Source: CALROG01 sp943369755
Lineage (GTDB): Bacteria > Pseudomonadota > Gammaproteobacteria > Burkholderiales > Burkholderiaceae_C
Assembly (NCBI GenBank): GCA_943369755.1
Contig: CALROG020000015.1
Coordinates: 22,943-86,942 of the forward strand
Length of the DNA: 64,000 nt
Reading direction: 5' to 3'
Shown: one piece after another, positions 50,810 to 59,357 of the stretch
Layout: each line of letters opens with the position of its first letter
Position numbering within the stretch: position 1 is the first letter of the stretch
Translations under genes and position numbers: made by a program
The notes under the pieces: model-generated
Told to the model about the DNA's origin: nothing
Seen by the model: only the letters and a program-made list of their open reading frames with translations
The model's database searches: none

Positions 50810-51345
50810 TCGCTCGCGCTTCGCGGCAGACGGTACCCGGCGGGGGCTCACACTGTGGCGGTCTACGCGTCGCTTCGACTGCACTGCGGTGCTCGATTCG
50901 GGGTTGCGCCGCAGAACTCACTTCGTGCTGCGCACTCCGTTCCAACAGCCGCGGCGAGCTAGAAACGTAGCGCGCTTCGCGCGCCAACCCCGAATCTGCG
51001 CTCCTCGTCGCCACAGAGATTGCCCCCGCCGGCCACCGCCTGCCGCGAAGCCGAGTGTGTGTATGCCACCGCTGCGCGCAAACATTGCCTCTGCAAATGC
51101 GTGCGCGGACACCCGGCAACGCGCCTCTAAAGCGCCGAGCAGCGCAGGGCATGCGGCCGCGCGCGCAGCGCGCTTCGTTGACTGACTCACCGCGGCTGTT
51201 AGAGCGCAGCGCGAAGCGCGAAGCGAGTTCTGCGGTGGGCCGAATGCGCGAGCAGCGCAGGGCAGTCACCGCAGGCGACCGCTTTAGTGAAGCGTTGACG
51301 GGTGTCCGCGCACGCATTTGCCGCGAGGTAACAGCAAAAAAGGAG
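50810..51345. repeat. 530-bp mosaic of nested inverted repeats between livH and livM
   Basis: The gap holds no gene. Three inverted pairs are visible. Pair 1: 50818-50847 with 51022-51051, continued by GATTCGGGGTTG at 50895-50906 with its complement at 50985-50996. Pair 2: 50908-50958 with 51187-51235, sharing GCAGAACTC and AACAGCCGCGG. Pair 3: 51093-51122 with 51292-51321, 29 of 30 bases matching. A direct repeat, GAGCAGCGCAGGGCA, occurs at 51137 and 51250. Arms are interlaced so several fold-backs compete. The layout suggests a multi-copy BIME-like element. A ribosome-binding AAGGAG lies at its right edge but belongs to no gene on that strand. Confidence 0.8.
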
Positions 51346-51346
51346 T

Positions 51347-52237
51347 TCATGCCTTACGAGTCCTGCGGGCAAACAGCCCCTCGGGCCGCAACAGCAGCAC
51401 CCCGATGAACACCAGATAAGACAACAAGGCTTTCAGAGAGGGGTTGGTGAAGTGCATGCCCAGCGCCTCCACCACCCCCAGCAGCAAACCGCCCGCCAGT
51501 GCCCCGCCCATGCTGCCAAAGCCGCCCAGGGTGATCACAATCAGCGCGGTCACCGTGTAGGGCTCACCCATGGACGGGCTGATGGTGTAGGCCATGGACA
51601 GCAAACAACCCGCCACACCCGACAGCCCCAAGCCAATGCCGAACATCAGCGGGTGCAGCCGCTTGGTGTCTATGCCCACCAGCTGCGCCCCCACGGGCGA
51701 CTGCATCAGCGCGCGAACGCCCTTGCCCAGCAGCGTCATGCGCAGCAACGCAATCAGCGCACCGGCAAACACCAGTGCCAACACAAACACCAGCAGTTTG
51801 TTGCCGGCAAACTGGGCGCCGCCCAGCTTCACCGGGTCGGTCAAATAGTCGTAGCCACGCAAGTCACCGCCCCAGACCCAGCTCACCAGGTTTTGCACCA
51901 GGAACATCAGGCCAAAGGCCACCATCAGGCCGCGCGCTTCAAAGATGTCCAGGTTGGGCGAGGTGGCCGTGAGCCGGCGAAAACAAAGCCAGTGAATCAC
52001 CCAGCCCAACACCATCAACATGGCAAACGACACCGGCACCATCAGCAACGGGCTCAGGCCAAACTGCGTCTGAACCATCCAGGTGAGGTAGGCGCCCAGC
52101 ATCAGGAACTCGCCGTGGGCGATGTTCAGGATGCGCATCAGCCCGTACTGCAGGTTCAGGCCTAGCGCGACGAGCGCGTAAATGCCCCCGGTGATCAGGC
52201 CGGAGGCGATCAGTTCAAGCGAGGCACCAAATGACAT
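51347..52237 (-). CDS. livH: Branched-chain amino acid-type ABC transporter permease LivH
   Basis: The 296-residue membrane protein has eight or so hydrophobic segments and LivH motifs: GGIYALVALGLNLQYGLMRILNIAHGEFLMLGAY, MQSPVGAQLVGIDTKRLH (cytoplasmic loop) and ALIVITLGGFGSMGGALAGGLLLG. It forms the permease with LivM. The start is ATG at 52237; a REP-like inverted repeat lies just upstream, between it and the binding-protein gene. Confidence 0.94.
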   Translation of the reverse strand: MSFGASLELIASGLITGGIYALVALGLNLQYGLMRILNIAHGEFLMLGAYLTWMVQTQFGLSPLLMVPVSFAMLMVLGWVIHWLCFRRLTATSPNLDIFEARGLMVAFGLMFLVQNLVSWVWGGDLRGYDYLTDPVKLGGAQFAGNKLLVFVLALVFAGALIALLRMTLLGKGVRALMQSPVGAQLVGIDTKRLHPLMFGIGLGLSGVAGCLLSMAYTISPSMGEPYTVTALIVITLGGFGSMGGALAGGLLLGVVEALGMHFTNPSLKALLSYLVFIGVLLLRPEGLFARRTRKA

Positions 52238-52247
52238 GAGGGAAAGC

Positions 52248-52306
52248 CCGTTCGCACTGAGTCTGTCGAAGTGCTCGCGCGGCTTCGACAGGCTCAGCCT
52301 GAACGG
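52248..52306. repeat. REP-like inverted repeat, copy 1
   Basis: Arms of 24 bp (52248-52271 and 52283-52306) share the core CTGTCGAAG / CTTCGACAG and ends CCGTTC / GAACGG. The same element recurs at 54708-54767. It sits between the binding-protein gene and livH and may tune relative expression by stabilising the upstream mRNA. Confidence 0.85.
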
Positions 52307-52312
52307 TGTTGA

Positions 52313-53524
52313 TTACTTCCAGACAGGTTTGGCTGCATTCAGCTTGGCAGTGGCCTGCTTCAGCGGCCAGACCACCTCAAACTCACCGTTCTGCCACTGG
52401 CTCACCGTGCCCGGTGTGCCCACGTTTTCGCTGCCCACAAACTTGACGTCACCCATAATGGTCTTGTGCGTGGTGCCGGCCACGTAGTCGCGGATGGCCT
52501 TTTTGTCCAGGCCCTGCGCCTTCACCGCATTGGTCAAAATCTCCAGCCCGGCCCAGCAGGCACCGCTGGCCCAGCGGTCCGGCTCCTTGCCGCCAAACTT
52601 CTTGGTGTGCGCATCAAAGTAGGCCTTGGCCCCCGCGCTGGTCTTGCTGTTCCACGAACCCATGCCCAGCACGCCCTCGGCACCGGCTGGCGTCATCACG
52701 TTCTTGTAGAGCTGGAAGGCGGTGCCCACCGAGGCATAGAAGAACTTCGGGTTCAGGCCCACTTCCTTGGCCTGCTTGCTGGCCAGAATGGTGTCAGGCG
52801 GGTAGGTGAAGCCCACGAAGGCATCGGGGTTCTTGTCCTTGATGGAGCGCAGCACCGGCGACAGGTCTTTCACGCCACCGGGGTAGCTCTTGTCCTCCAC
52901 CATCTGGATGCCGCTGCCCTGCAGCGCCACCTTCAGTGCGGCAAAGTTTTCCAGGCCGAACAGGTCGTCCACATAAATGCAGGCCAGCGTCTTGCAACCA
53001 TTGGCCTTGAGCATGTCCACCAGCGCATTGGTCATTGGCGCGGGCTGCTGCAACAGCAAAAAGAAGTACGGCAGCTTCATCTCGATCAGCCGCTTGCTCA
53101 GCGCCGTCGGTGCCAGGAACGGGTAACCAAAGCGGTTGGCCAGCGGGGCCACCGCAAAGTTGGCGTTGCTGCCCCAGGGCGGCAGCACCAGGTCCACCTT
53201 GTCGCTGCCCATCAACTTTTCATAAGTGCGAACCACGGTCTCGGTATCGCTGCGGTCGTCGGAACTGATCAGCTCGATCTGGCGCTTGACGCCCTTCACA
53301 TCCAGCCCGCCGGCGGCATTTTGCTGTTCGGCCCACAGCAGGTAGTTGGGCTCCTGGCTGACCTGTGCGCCACCGGTCCAGGGGCCGGTGCGGGCAATGG
53401 CATAGCCCACGCGCACCGGCGCGGACTGCGCCAGCAGCCCGGGGGCCACCGACATGGCACCCACCGCAGCGGCGGCACCCTGAATGATCTGACGGCGGGT
53501 TTTCTGAATAACAGGCTGAACCAT
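52313..53524 (-). CDS. ABC transporter periplasmic substrate-binding protein (LivK/branched-chain type)
   Basis: The 403-residue protein begins with a twin-arginine-like signal (KTRRQIIQGAAAAVGAMSVAPGLLAQ), then the type I periplasmic-binding fold: VRVGYAIARTGPWTGGAQVSQEPNYLLWAEQQNAAGGLDV. Its ligand is not necessarily a branched-chain amino acid; the downstream aldehyde dehydrogenase and AraC regulator point to an aromatic or other carbon source. It is the first gene of the operon running to 46.6 kb and is divergent from the AraC gene. Confidence 0.92.
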   Translation of the reverse strand: MVQPVIQKTRRQIIQGAAAAVGAMSVAPGLLAQSAPVRVGYAIARTGPWTGGAQVSQEPNYLLWAEQQNAAGGLDVKGVKRQIELISSDDRSDTETVVRTYEKLMGSDKVDLVLPPWGSNANFAVAPLANRFGYPFLAPTALSKRLIEMKLPYFFLLLQQPAPMTNALVDMLKANGCKTLACIYVDDLFGLENFAALKVALQGSGIQMVEDKSYPGGVKDLSPVLRSIKDKNPDAFVGFTYPPDTILASKQAKEVGLNPKFFYASVGTAFQLYKNVMTPAGAEGVLGMGSWNSKTSAGAKAYFDAHTKKFGGKEPDRWASGACWAGLEILTNAVKAQGLDKKAIRDYVAGTTHKTIMGDVKFVGSENVGTPGTVSQWQNGEFEVVWPLKQATAKLNAAKPVWK

Positions 53525-53733
53525 GGTTTGTCTCCTTCAGGTGGGCCCACAGCGGGCTTTTTCGAAGCCTGAATTTTAGGAAGCGTCCGGCTGCAGCGCT
53601 TTGCTCAGCGCGCACAAAGCACTAGTCTGCGTGTGCAAGCGACATCGGGTTTTCCCTCGGCCCCAGTAGGCGACAGGGCAAACGCCCGCGCCCATAATCA
53701 ACTCGCCCACCCAGCCCCAGCCCCAAGACTCGC

Positions 53734-54699
53734 ATGGCCTTGTCCACGCTCATGACCACCGACGTCGTCGCCGCACGCGACCGGGCGCCGCAATGGCGCG
53801 AGTGGGTTTCGCAACACTTCGGCGGGCTTGAGTCAGACTTTTATGGCGACGCCGGGTTTGACGGCCATATGGCCGCGTCGCGTGCGGGCGATGTTGTCCT
53901 TACCAAACTGGAGGCCAACCGCCACCGGGTGCTGCGCACGTCGCAAATGGCGCGCACCAGTGACACCGCCTACCTGAAGATCGTGGCACCGTGGCAGGGC
54001 AGCGCCACCGTGCAGCAACAGGGCCGCGAGGCCAGCACCCGCTCGGGCGGCTGGATCATCTACGACACCACCGGCAGCTACGAGATCTCCAACCCCGAGC
54101 GGGTGGCCCATTTGATTGTGATGGTGCCCAAAGACGCGCTGGTCGAGCGCAGTCTGCGCCTGGCTGGGGTCATGGCACGCCATCTGGGTGCCAGCGGCAT
54201 CTCGCGCGTGGCGCTGGAGGCCATGCGCAACACCTACCAGGAGCTGCCCCACATGAGCGAGGCCGCCGCGCAAGGTGCGGGCCAGCTCATCAAACAGTTG
54301 GTGCAGTTGTCCTTGCTGGAGTTGGCAGGCCAGGACACCGCCGTCACCCAGCGCGAAGCACTGCGCGACCGCATCCGTGGCTATGTAGCGCAGCACCTGC
54401 GCGACCCCCAGCTCAGCGTAGACGCCATCGCGCAGGCACTCAACTGCAGCCGCCGGCACCTGTACAACGCCTTCACCGGCGAGGGCGAGTCAATTGCCGC
54501 CTACATTCAGCGCATGCGGCTGCAGGCCTGCGTGCGCGACCTGCAAAGCACCGGCCCCAATGGCCGCCCGATTACCGACGTCGCGCTGTCCTGGGGCTTT
54601 GGCAACCTGTCGCACTTCAGCCGCGTGTTCCGCGAACACACCGGTGCCAGCCCCAGCGAATTCCGCAACACGTCACAGACGGGACAGCGCTCGCATTGA
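53734..54699 (+). CDS. AraC-family transcriptional regulator
   Basis: The 321-residue protein has an N-terminal AraC-binding-like (FeaR-type) domain and a C-terminal double helix-turn-helix: LSVDAIAQALNCSRRHLYNAFTGEGESIAAYIQRMRLQACVRDL and ITDVALSWGFGNLSHFSRVFREHTGASPSEFR. The divergent placement next to the ABC/aldehyde dehydrogenase operon makes it the likely activator of that operon; FeaR-type relatives respond to aromatic compounds or amines. The 209-bp gap between the starts must hold both promoters; I see no clear box in it. Confidence 0.93.
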   Translation: MALSTLMTTDVVAARDRAPQWREWVSQHFGGLESDFYGDAGFDGHMAASRAGDVVLTKLEANRHRVLRTSQMARTSDTAYLKIVAPWQGSATVQQQGREASTRSGGWIIYDTTGSYEISNPERVAHLIVMVPKDALVERSLRLAGVMARHLGASGISRVALEAMRNTYQELPHMSEAAAQGAGQLIKQLVQLSLLELAGQDTAVTQREALRDRIRGYVAQHLRDPQLSVDAIAQALNCSRRHLYNAFTGEGESIAAYIQRMRLQACVRDLQSTGPNGRPITDVALSWGFGNLSHFSRVFREHTGASPSEFRNTSQTGQRSH

Positions 54700-54707
54700 C
54701 AAGTCGT

Positions 54708-54767
54708 CCGTTCGGGCCGAGCCTGTCGAAGCCTTCTGCGGCCCTTCGACGGGCTCAGGGCGAACGG
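54708..54767. repeat. REP-like inverted repeat, copy 2
   Basis: Arms 54708-54731 and 54744-54767 begin CCGTTCGGGCCGAGCCTGTC and end in GCGAACGG, matching copy 1 at 52248. It lies between the AraC and aldolase genes and reaches to 17 bases before the aldolase ATG. Confidence 0.85.
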
Positions 54768-54784
54768 ATTCAAAGGAAAACGCC

Positions 54785-55540
54785 ATGCACATCCCCTCCC
54801 TCAAAGAAGTCGTCAGCGCCGAAGAATGGGCGCTGCGCGTTGATCTGGCCGCCGCCTACCGGCTGGTGGCGCTGTACGGCTGGAGCGACCTGGTCTTCAC
54901 CCACATCAGCGCCCGCATTCCGGGGCCGGAACATCACTTCCTGATCAATCCCTACGGCCTGATGTTTGACGAGATCACCGCCTCCAGCCTGGTCAAGGTA
55001 GACCAGGCCTGCAACAAACTCATCGACTCGGCGTTCCCGGTCAACCCGGCCGGCTTCACCATCCACAGCTGCATTCACCAGGTGCGCGAGGACGCCGGCT
55101 GTGTGCTGCACACCCACAGCCGCGCCGGCGTGGCCGTCAGCGCGCAGAAATGCGGCGTGCTTCCGATCAGCCAGCAAAGCACCTTTGTGCTGGGCTCGCT
55201 GGCCTACCACGGCTACGAAGGCGTGGCCCTGCGCGACGACGAGCGCCCGCGCCTGCAGGCCGACATCGGCAACAAGAACTTTCTGATGCTGCGCAACCAT
55301 GGCCTGCTGACGGTGGGCAAGACGATTGCCGACGCCTGGTTGAGCATGTACACGTTTGAGAACACCTGCCGCATCCAGATCGACGCGCAGGCCGGTGGCG
55401 AGCTGATCAGCGTCAACCCGAAGATTCTTGAGGGCATGGGCGAGGTCATGAAAACCGCCACCGCCGGGCAGGGTGCCAACATCGCCTGGCCGGCGTTGAT
55501 CCGCAAGCTCGACAAAACCGATCCGTCGTACCGCACCTGA
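54785..55540 (+). CDS. Class II aldolase/adducin-family protein
   Basis: The 251-residue protein has the class II aldolase fold: SDLVFTHISARIPGPEHHFLINPYGLMFDEIT, VLHTHSRAGVAVSAQ with two zinc-binding histidines, and NHGLLTVGKTIADAW with the third. Members are sugar-phosphate aldolases, decarboxylases or unknown; nothing here identifies the substrate. AAGGA precedes the ATG. It follows the AraC gene and precedes a GST gene, probably part of the same catabolic module. Confidence 0.9.
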   Translation: MHIPSLKEVVSAEEWALRVDLAAAYRLVALYGWSDLVFTHISARIPGPEHHFLINPYGLMFDEITASSLVKVDQACNKLIDSAFPVNPAGFTIHSCIHQVREDAGCVLHTHSRAGVAVSAQKCGVLPISQQSTFVLGSLAYHGYEGVALRDDERPRLQADIGNKNFLMLRNHGLLTVGKTIADAWLSMYTFENTCRIQIDAQAGGELISVNPKILEGMGEVMKTATAGQGANIAWPALIRKLDKTDPSYRT

Positions 55541-55544
55541 GACT

Positions 55545-55609
55545 GTTTTCAGGAGAAATCGGGCTGTAGCCCGCATGGGACATGCGCGAGCCACTATGAA
55601 TTTAATAGC
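55545..55609 (+). repeat. Dispersed repeat, copy G
   Basis: GTTTTCAGG, AAATCG, GGCTGTAGCCCGC, spacer ATGGGACA, TGCGCGAGCCACTAT, tail GAATTTAATAGC. It lies wholly between the aldolase stop and the GST start. Confidence 0.88.
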
Positions 55610-55674
55610 GCCAGCAGAAATTCGCCCAGCCCGTTAGCATCCAGCCTCCCTACAAAACTTTTTGCGCAAACCCC

Positions 55675-56283
55675 ATGAAGCTCTATTACTCACCCGGCGC
55701 TTGCTCGCTGTCGCCGCACATCGCCCTGCACGAAGCCGGTCTCGCCTTTGAGGCGGTCAAGGCCCCCACCAAGACCCACAAGCTTGACGACGGCACCGAC
55801 TACTACAGCATCAACCCGCTGGGCTATGTGCCGCTGCTGGAGCTGGACGACGGCACCCGCCTGCGCGAAGGCCCGGCCATCGTGCAGTACATCGCCGACC
55901 AGATGCCGGCCAGGAACCTGGCCCCGGCCAACGGCACGATGGCGCGCTACAAGCTGCAGGAATGGCTGACTTTCATCGGCACTGAAATCCACAAGGGCTT
56001 CAGCCCGCTGTTCAACCCCGCCTCGCCTGACGAAGTCAAGGCCGCGGCGCGCGAAAAGCTGGCCGGCCGCCTCAAGTGGGTAGACGGCGAGCTGGCCGGC
56101 AAGCAATACCTGATGGGCGACACCTTCAGTGTGGCCGACGGTTACCTGTTCACCACCACCAACTGGGCCAAGCCCACCGGGGTGGACCTGTCGGGCTTTG
56201 CCAACCTGCTGGCCTACCGTGAACGGGTCGGTGCCCGCCCGGCTGTGCAAGCCGCGATGCGCGCCGAAGGCCTGCTGAAGTAA
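55675..56283 (+). CDS. Glutathione S-transferase, beta class (GstA-like)
   Basis: The 202-residue protein has the thioredoxin-like N-domain with the beta-class cysteine in YYSPGACSLSPHIALHEAG (Cys10), NPLGYVPLLELDDG (cis-Pro loop) and REGPAIVQYIAD, and an all-helical C-domain with GDTFSVADGYLF. It conjugates or reduces electrophiles with glutathione. Length matches E. coli GstA (201). It follows copy G of the dispersed repeat by 65 bp. Confidence 0.95.
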   Translation: MKLYYSPGACSLSPHIALHEAGLAFEAVKAPTKTHKLDDGTDYYSINPLGYVPLLELDDGTRLREGPAIVQYIADQMPARNLAPANGTMARYKLQEWLTFIGTEIHKGFSPLFNPASPDEVKAAAREKLAGRLKWVDGELAGKQYLMGDTFSVADGYLFTTTNWAKPTGVDLSGFANLLAYRERVGARPAVQAAMRAEGLLK

Positions 56284-56301
56284 CCAGGGCCGCCCAGGCT
56301 C

Positions 56302-57486
56302 CTAGCCCAACGGGCGCTGGCGCAACGCCAGCCCCGCGCCCAGCCACAGCGCGCAGGCCGAAAACAGCAGGCCGCGCGCCAAGCCGCCGGGCCCGTCGGC
56401 AATCCAGCCAACCACCGTGGGCCCCACAATCTGCCCCGCTGCAAAAACAACCGTGAACGCACTGATGCCCGCCGCCCACTGGGAAGCGGGCAGGTTGTGC
56501 CGCACCAGCGCGGTGGTGGACGCCACCACCGACAAAAACACCGCGCCAAACACCAGCCCCGACAGCAGCACCAGCGGCCAGGCTGCGGTGAGTGCAGGCA
56601 GCAGCGTGGCGCAGCCCAGCAGCGCGTTCAGCGTGGCCAGCGCGCCGCCGCCCCTGGCGCGGTCCAGCAGGCCGGCCCAAATGCGTGACGAGGCCAGTAC
56701 CGCCAGACCCAGCAGCGCATAAAACAAAGTGATTGACCCCGGCCCCACGCCATGTTCGCGCAGCAGCGCAATCACAAAGGTCATGTAGCCGATGTAGCCA
56801 ACGCCAAACATGAAGTAGCCCGCCAGGCCCGGTGCAAAGGCCCGCCAGCGAAAGCGCCGGGGCTCGGCACCACCCGGCACCGCTGCCGGGGGCGGAGCCA
56901 GCGCCTGCAGGGCACGTGCGGGCCAAAGCAACACCGCGGTGGCGGCAAAGCAGGCCAGCGCCAGCGCCCACCAGGCCCAGGCCCAGCCGTGCGGCACCGC
57001 TGCCGCCGCCTCCAGCATGGCCGGCACCAGCAAGGCCGACAGCACAATGCCCAAGCCAGTGCCACCGTAATACAGGCCCAGCAGCAGGCCCATGCGCTGC
57101 GGCTGCAACGCGCCCAGCCGCGCGGCCAGCAGGCCACCGGCAATGAACACCAAGGCGCTGGCCACGCCGGCCAGCAGCCGCTGCACCAGCAGGGCGGTGG
57201 CGTCGGTGAAAAAGCCGCTCAGCCCCATGAACACGCTGGCCAGCAGCGAGCCGCCCACCAGCAGCGCCGACGGCCCGTAGCGCGCCATCAGGCGCGGTGT
57301 GGCCAGCGCGCCCAGCAAATACCCCAGCGCGTTGGCGGTGTTCATGGCGCCTGCCAGGGTATAGCTCCAGCCCAGGTCGGCGCGCATCGGTGGCAGCAGC
57401 AAGCCATAGGCAAACCGGGTTACGCCCAGCGACACTGCCGCCCCAAGCGACAGTGCCACCGCCAGCCCCAACAATGAACGCGCCAT
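56302..57486 (-). CDS. YbfB/YjiJ-family MFS transporter
   Basis: The 394-residue protein has twelve hydrophobic segments. The N-terminus GVTRFAYGLLLPPMRADLGWSYTLAGAMNTANALGYLLGAL is characteristic of the YbfB/YjiJ MFS group; its substrate is unknown and efflux of small molecules is probable. It converges on the GST gene (18 bp gap) and is divergent from the ene-reductase gene. Confidence 0.92.
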   Translation of the reverse strand: MARSLLGLAVALSLGAAVSLGVTRFAYGLLLPPMRADLGWSYTLAGAMNTANALGYLLGALATPRLMARYGPSALLVGGSLLASVFMGLSGFFTDATALLVQRLLAGVASALVFIAGGLLAARLGALQPQRMGLLLGLYYGGTGLGIVLSALLVPAMLEAAAAVPHGWAWAWWALALACFAATAVLLWPARALQALAPPPAAVPGGAEPRRFRWRAFAPGLAGYFMFGVGYIGYMTFVIALLREHGVGPGSITLFYALLGLAVLASSRIWAGLLDRARGGGALATLNALLGCATLLPALTAAWPLVLLSGLVFGAVFLSVVASTTALVRHNLPASQWAAGISAFTVVFAAGQIVGPTVVGWIADGPGGLARGLLFSACALWLGAGLALRQRPLG

Positions 57487-57583
57487 TGACCTACCTTAAA
57501 TCAAGCTTATCTGCAGCCCACCCGGCATTTGATTCCAAGCTACGCTGCACAGCACAAACCCACCCCTACCGGAGTATCGCCCC

Positions 57584-58687
57584 ATGGCTTCCCTGTTCGA
57601 CCCCCTGCAAGCAGGCGCGCTGCGCCTGCCCAACCGCATCGTGATGGCACCACTCACCCGCAACCGGGCTCCGGGCGCGGTGCCGACGCCGCTGATGGCC
57701 AAGTACTACAGCCAGCGCGCCAGCGCCGGCTTGTTGATCACCGAGGCCACCGCCATCAGCCACCAGGGCCAGGGTTACGCCGATGTGCCCGGCCTGTACG
57801 CTGCCGAGCAGCTGGACGGCTGGAAACGCGTGACTGACGCGGTGCACGCCGGCAACGGGCGCATCGTGGTGCAGCTATGGCATGTGGGCCGCGTCTCTCA
57901 TGTGGAATTGCAGCCCGGGGGCGGCAAGCCGGTCGCGCCGTCGGCCATTACGGCCAAGACCAAGACCTACCTCATCAAGGACGGTGTGGGCGGGTTTGTC
58001 GACACCTCCGAGCCGCGCGCGCTGGATGCGTCGGAGCTGCCGGGCATCGTGCGCGACTACCAGCATGCCGCACGCCAGGCGGTAACCACCGCAGGCTTTG
58101 ACGGCGTTGAAGTGCATGGTGCCAACGGCTATCTGCTGGACCAGTTCCTCAAGACCGGTGCCAACCACCGCACCGACAGCTACGGCGGCAGCATTGAAAA
58201 CCGCGCCCGTCTGCTGCTGGAAGTGATGCGCGCCGTGACACAGGAAATCGGTGGCGAGCGCACCGGCCTGCGCCTGTCACCCGTGACGCCCGCCAACCAC
58301 GTGACCACGGACGACGCGCAGGCGCTGTTTGAATATGTGGTGAAACAACTCACGCCGCTGAAGCTGGCCTACCTGCACATCATTGAAGGTGCCACTGGCG
58401 GCCCGCGCGAAATTGCTGACCGGCCGTTTAACTATGCCGCGCTCAAGGCAGCCTACCGTGGCGCCGGCGGCCAGGCCGCATGGATGGTGAACAACGGCTA
58501 CGACAAGGCGCTGGCCGAAACAGCCGTGGCGCAGGGCACAGACTTGGTGGCCTTTGGCAAGTTGTACATCGCCAACCCCGACCTGGTACGCCGGCTGCAC
58601 GACAACGCACCGCTGAACACGCCCGACAAGACCACCTTCTACGGCGGCGCAGAAAAGGGCTACACCGACTACCCGACGCTGGCCTGA
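57584..58687 (+). CDS. nemA: Old Yellow Enzyme family alkene reductase (NemA-like)
   Basis: The 367-residue FMN protein is a classic OYE: LFDPLQAGALRLPNRIVMAPLTRNRAP, QLWHVGRVSH, the catalytic HGANGYLLDQFLKTGANHRTDSYGGSIENRARLLLEV with the His/Asn pair, and FGKLYIANPDLVRRL at the FMN phosphate site. It reduces activated alkenes, nitroaromatics or N-ethylmaleimide with NADPH. ATG at 57584 follows a GGAG. It converges on the hemerythrin gene with four bases between stops. Confidence 0.94.
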   Translation: MASLFDPLQAGALRLPNRIVMAPLTRNRAPGAVPTPLMAKYYSQRASAGLLITEATAISHQGQGYADVPGLYAAEQLDGWKRVTDAVHAGNGRIVVQLWHVGRVSHVELQPGGGKPVAPSAITAKTKTYLIKDGVGGFVDTSEPRALDASELPGIVRDYQHAARQAVTTAGFDGVEVHGANGYLLDQFLKTGANHRTDSYGGSIENRARLLLEVMRAVTQEIGGERTGLRLSPVTPANHVTTDDAQALFEYVVKQLTPLKLAYLHIIEGATGGPREIADRPFNYAALKAAYRGAGGQAAWMVNNGYDKALAETAVAQGTDLVAFGKLYIANPDLVRRLHDNAPLNTPDKTTFYGGAEKGYTDYPTLA

Positions 58688-58691
58688 GGCG

Positions 58692-59276
58692 TCAGGCGTC
58701 GCCTACGCCGACGGGTGCAGGCGCCTTGAGCACGATGCGCGTGAACAGGCGGTCATAAATCGGGTCGCGCGGGGTGGTGCCGGTCAGCGGGTCGACATGT
58801 GCGCTGAAGGCGGCATTGAGTTCGGCCCAGTCGTCCGCGCCTAGCAGGCGCAGCGCCGCGGGCAGGATCTCGACCTCTTCCACCCGCATATGCTCGATGT
58901 AAAAGTCCACATAGCGTGTGACCGCTTCCATGAAGCGCGCCCGCCGCGCATCACCCAGCAGCTCCCAGCCCAGCAGCAGGTGCTGCAGCTCGCGCACCGC
59001 GCCTTCGCCACGCATGTGGTCCTGTTCCAGCCGCTCTATCACCGGCATCAACTCAGGTGCGCGCCGCGCCAGCCTGGGAAACAACAGGTCGGACTCTTTC
59101 GGGTGATGCAACCGCTCCGGGAACTCATCGATATAAAACAGCATCGCGCGCAGCACGTCAAAAAAACGCTCCGGCGCGTCCCCTGGCCCCCGCGCCACCA
59201 TCAGTTTGAGCGACCGCAGCACCGCAGCCACGGCGCGGTGTTCTTCACAGATGATGCGGATGCCGTCTTGCGTCAT
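58692..59276 (-). CDS. Hemerythrin-domain protein
   Basis: The 194-residue four-helix protein has the hemerythrin HHE pattern: ICEEHRAVAAVL, FPERLHHPKESDLLFPRL, LEQDHMRGEGAVREL and FYIEHMRVEEVEILPAAL supply the His/Glu/Asp ligands of a di-iron site. Such proteins sense or buffer oxygen or nitric oxide, or repair iron centres. An FNR-type box (59312-59325) lies upstream of its start, in keeping with an oxygen-linked role. Confidence 0.92.
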   Translation of the reverse strand: MTQDGIRIICEEHRAVAAVLRSLKLMVARGPGDAPERFFDVLRAMLFYIDEFPERLHHPKESDLLFPRLARRAPELMPVIERLEQDHMRGEGAVRELQHLLLGWELLGDARRARFMEAVTRYVDFYIEHMRVEEVEILPAALRLLGADDWAELNAAFSAHVDPLTGTTPRDPIYDRLFTRIVLKAPAPVGVGDA

Positions 59277-59311
59277 GGCCGCCAGCTTCCCACGGACTAC
59301 GCGGCCTGCGG

Positions 59312-59325
59312 TTGACGCAGATCAA
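59312..59325. promoter_or_regulatory. FNR/Anr-type box between hemerythrin and outer-membrane protein genes
   Basis: TTGACGCAGATCAA matches TTGAT-N4-ATCAA with one change. Identical sequence occurs at 63384-63397 in the copper promoter region. A possible -10, TACACT at 59346-59351, lies the right distance for a class II FNR promoter driving the gene at 59358. Confidence 0.65.
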
Positions 59326-59357
59326 CCCGAACAGCGTCGGGCTTTTACACTAGCGGG

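Noticed and set aside
48961..50970. Plus-strand open frame of 669 codons
   Set aside because: It is antisense to livG and livM and partly runs through repeat sequence; low-complexity product.
50805..51408. Short open frames in the livH-livM gap
   Set aside because: They arise from the inverted-repeat mosaic, are Arg/Ala-rich and have no ribosome-binding sites or motifs.
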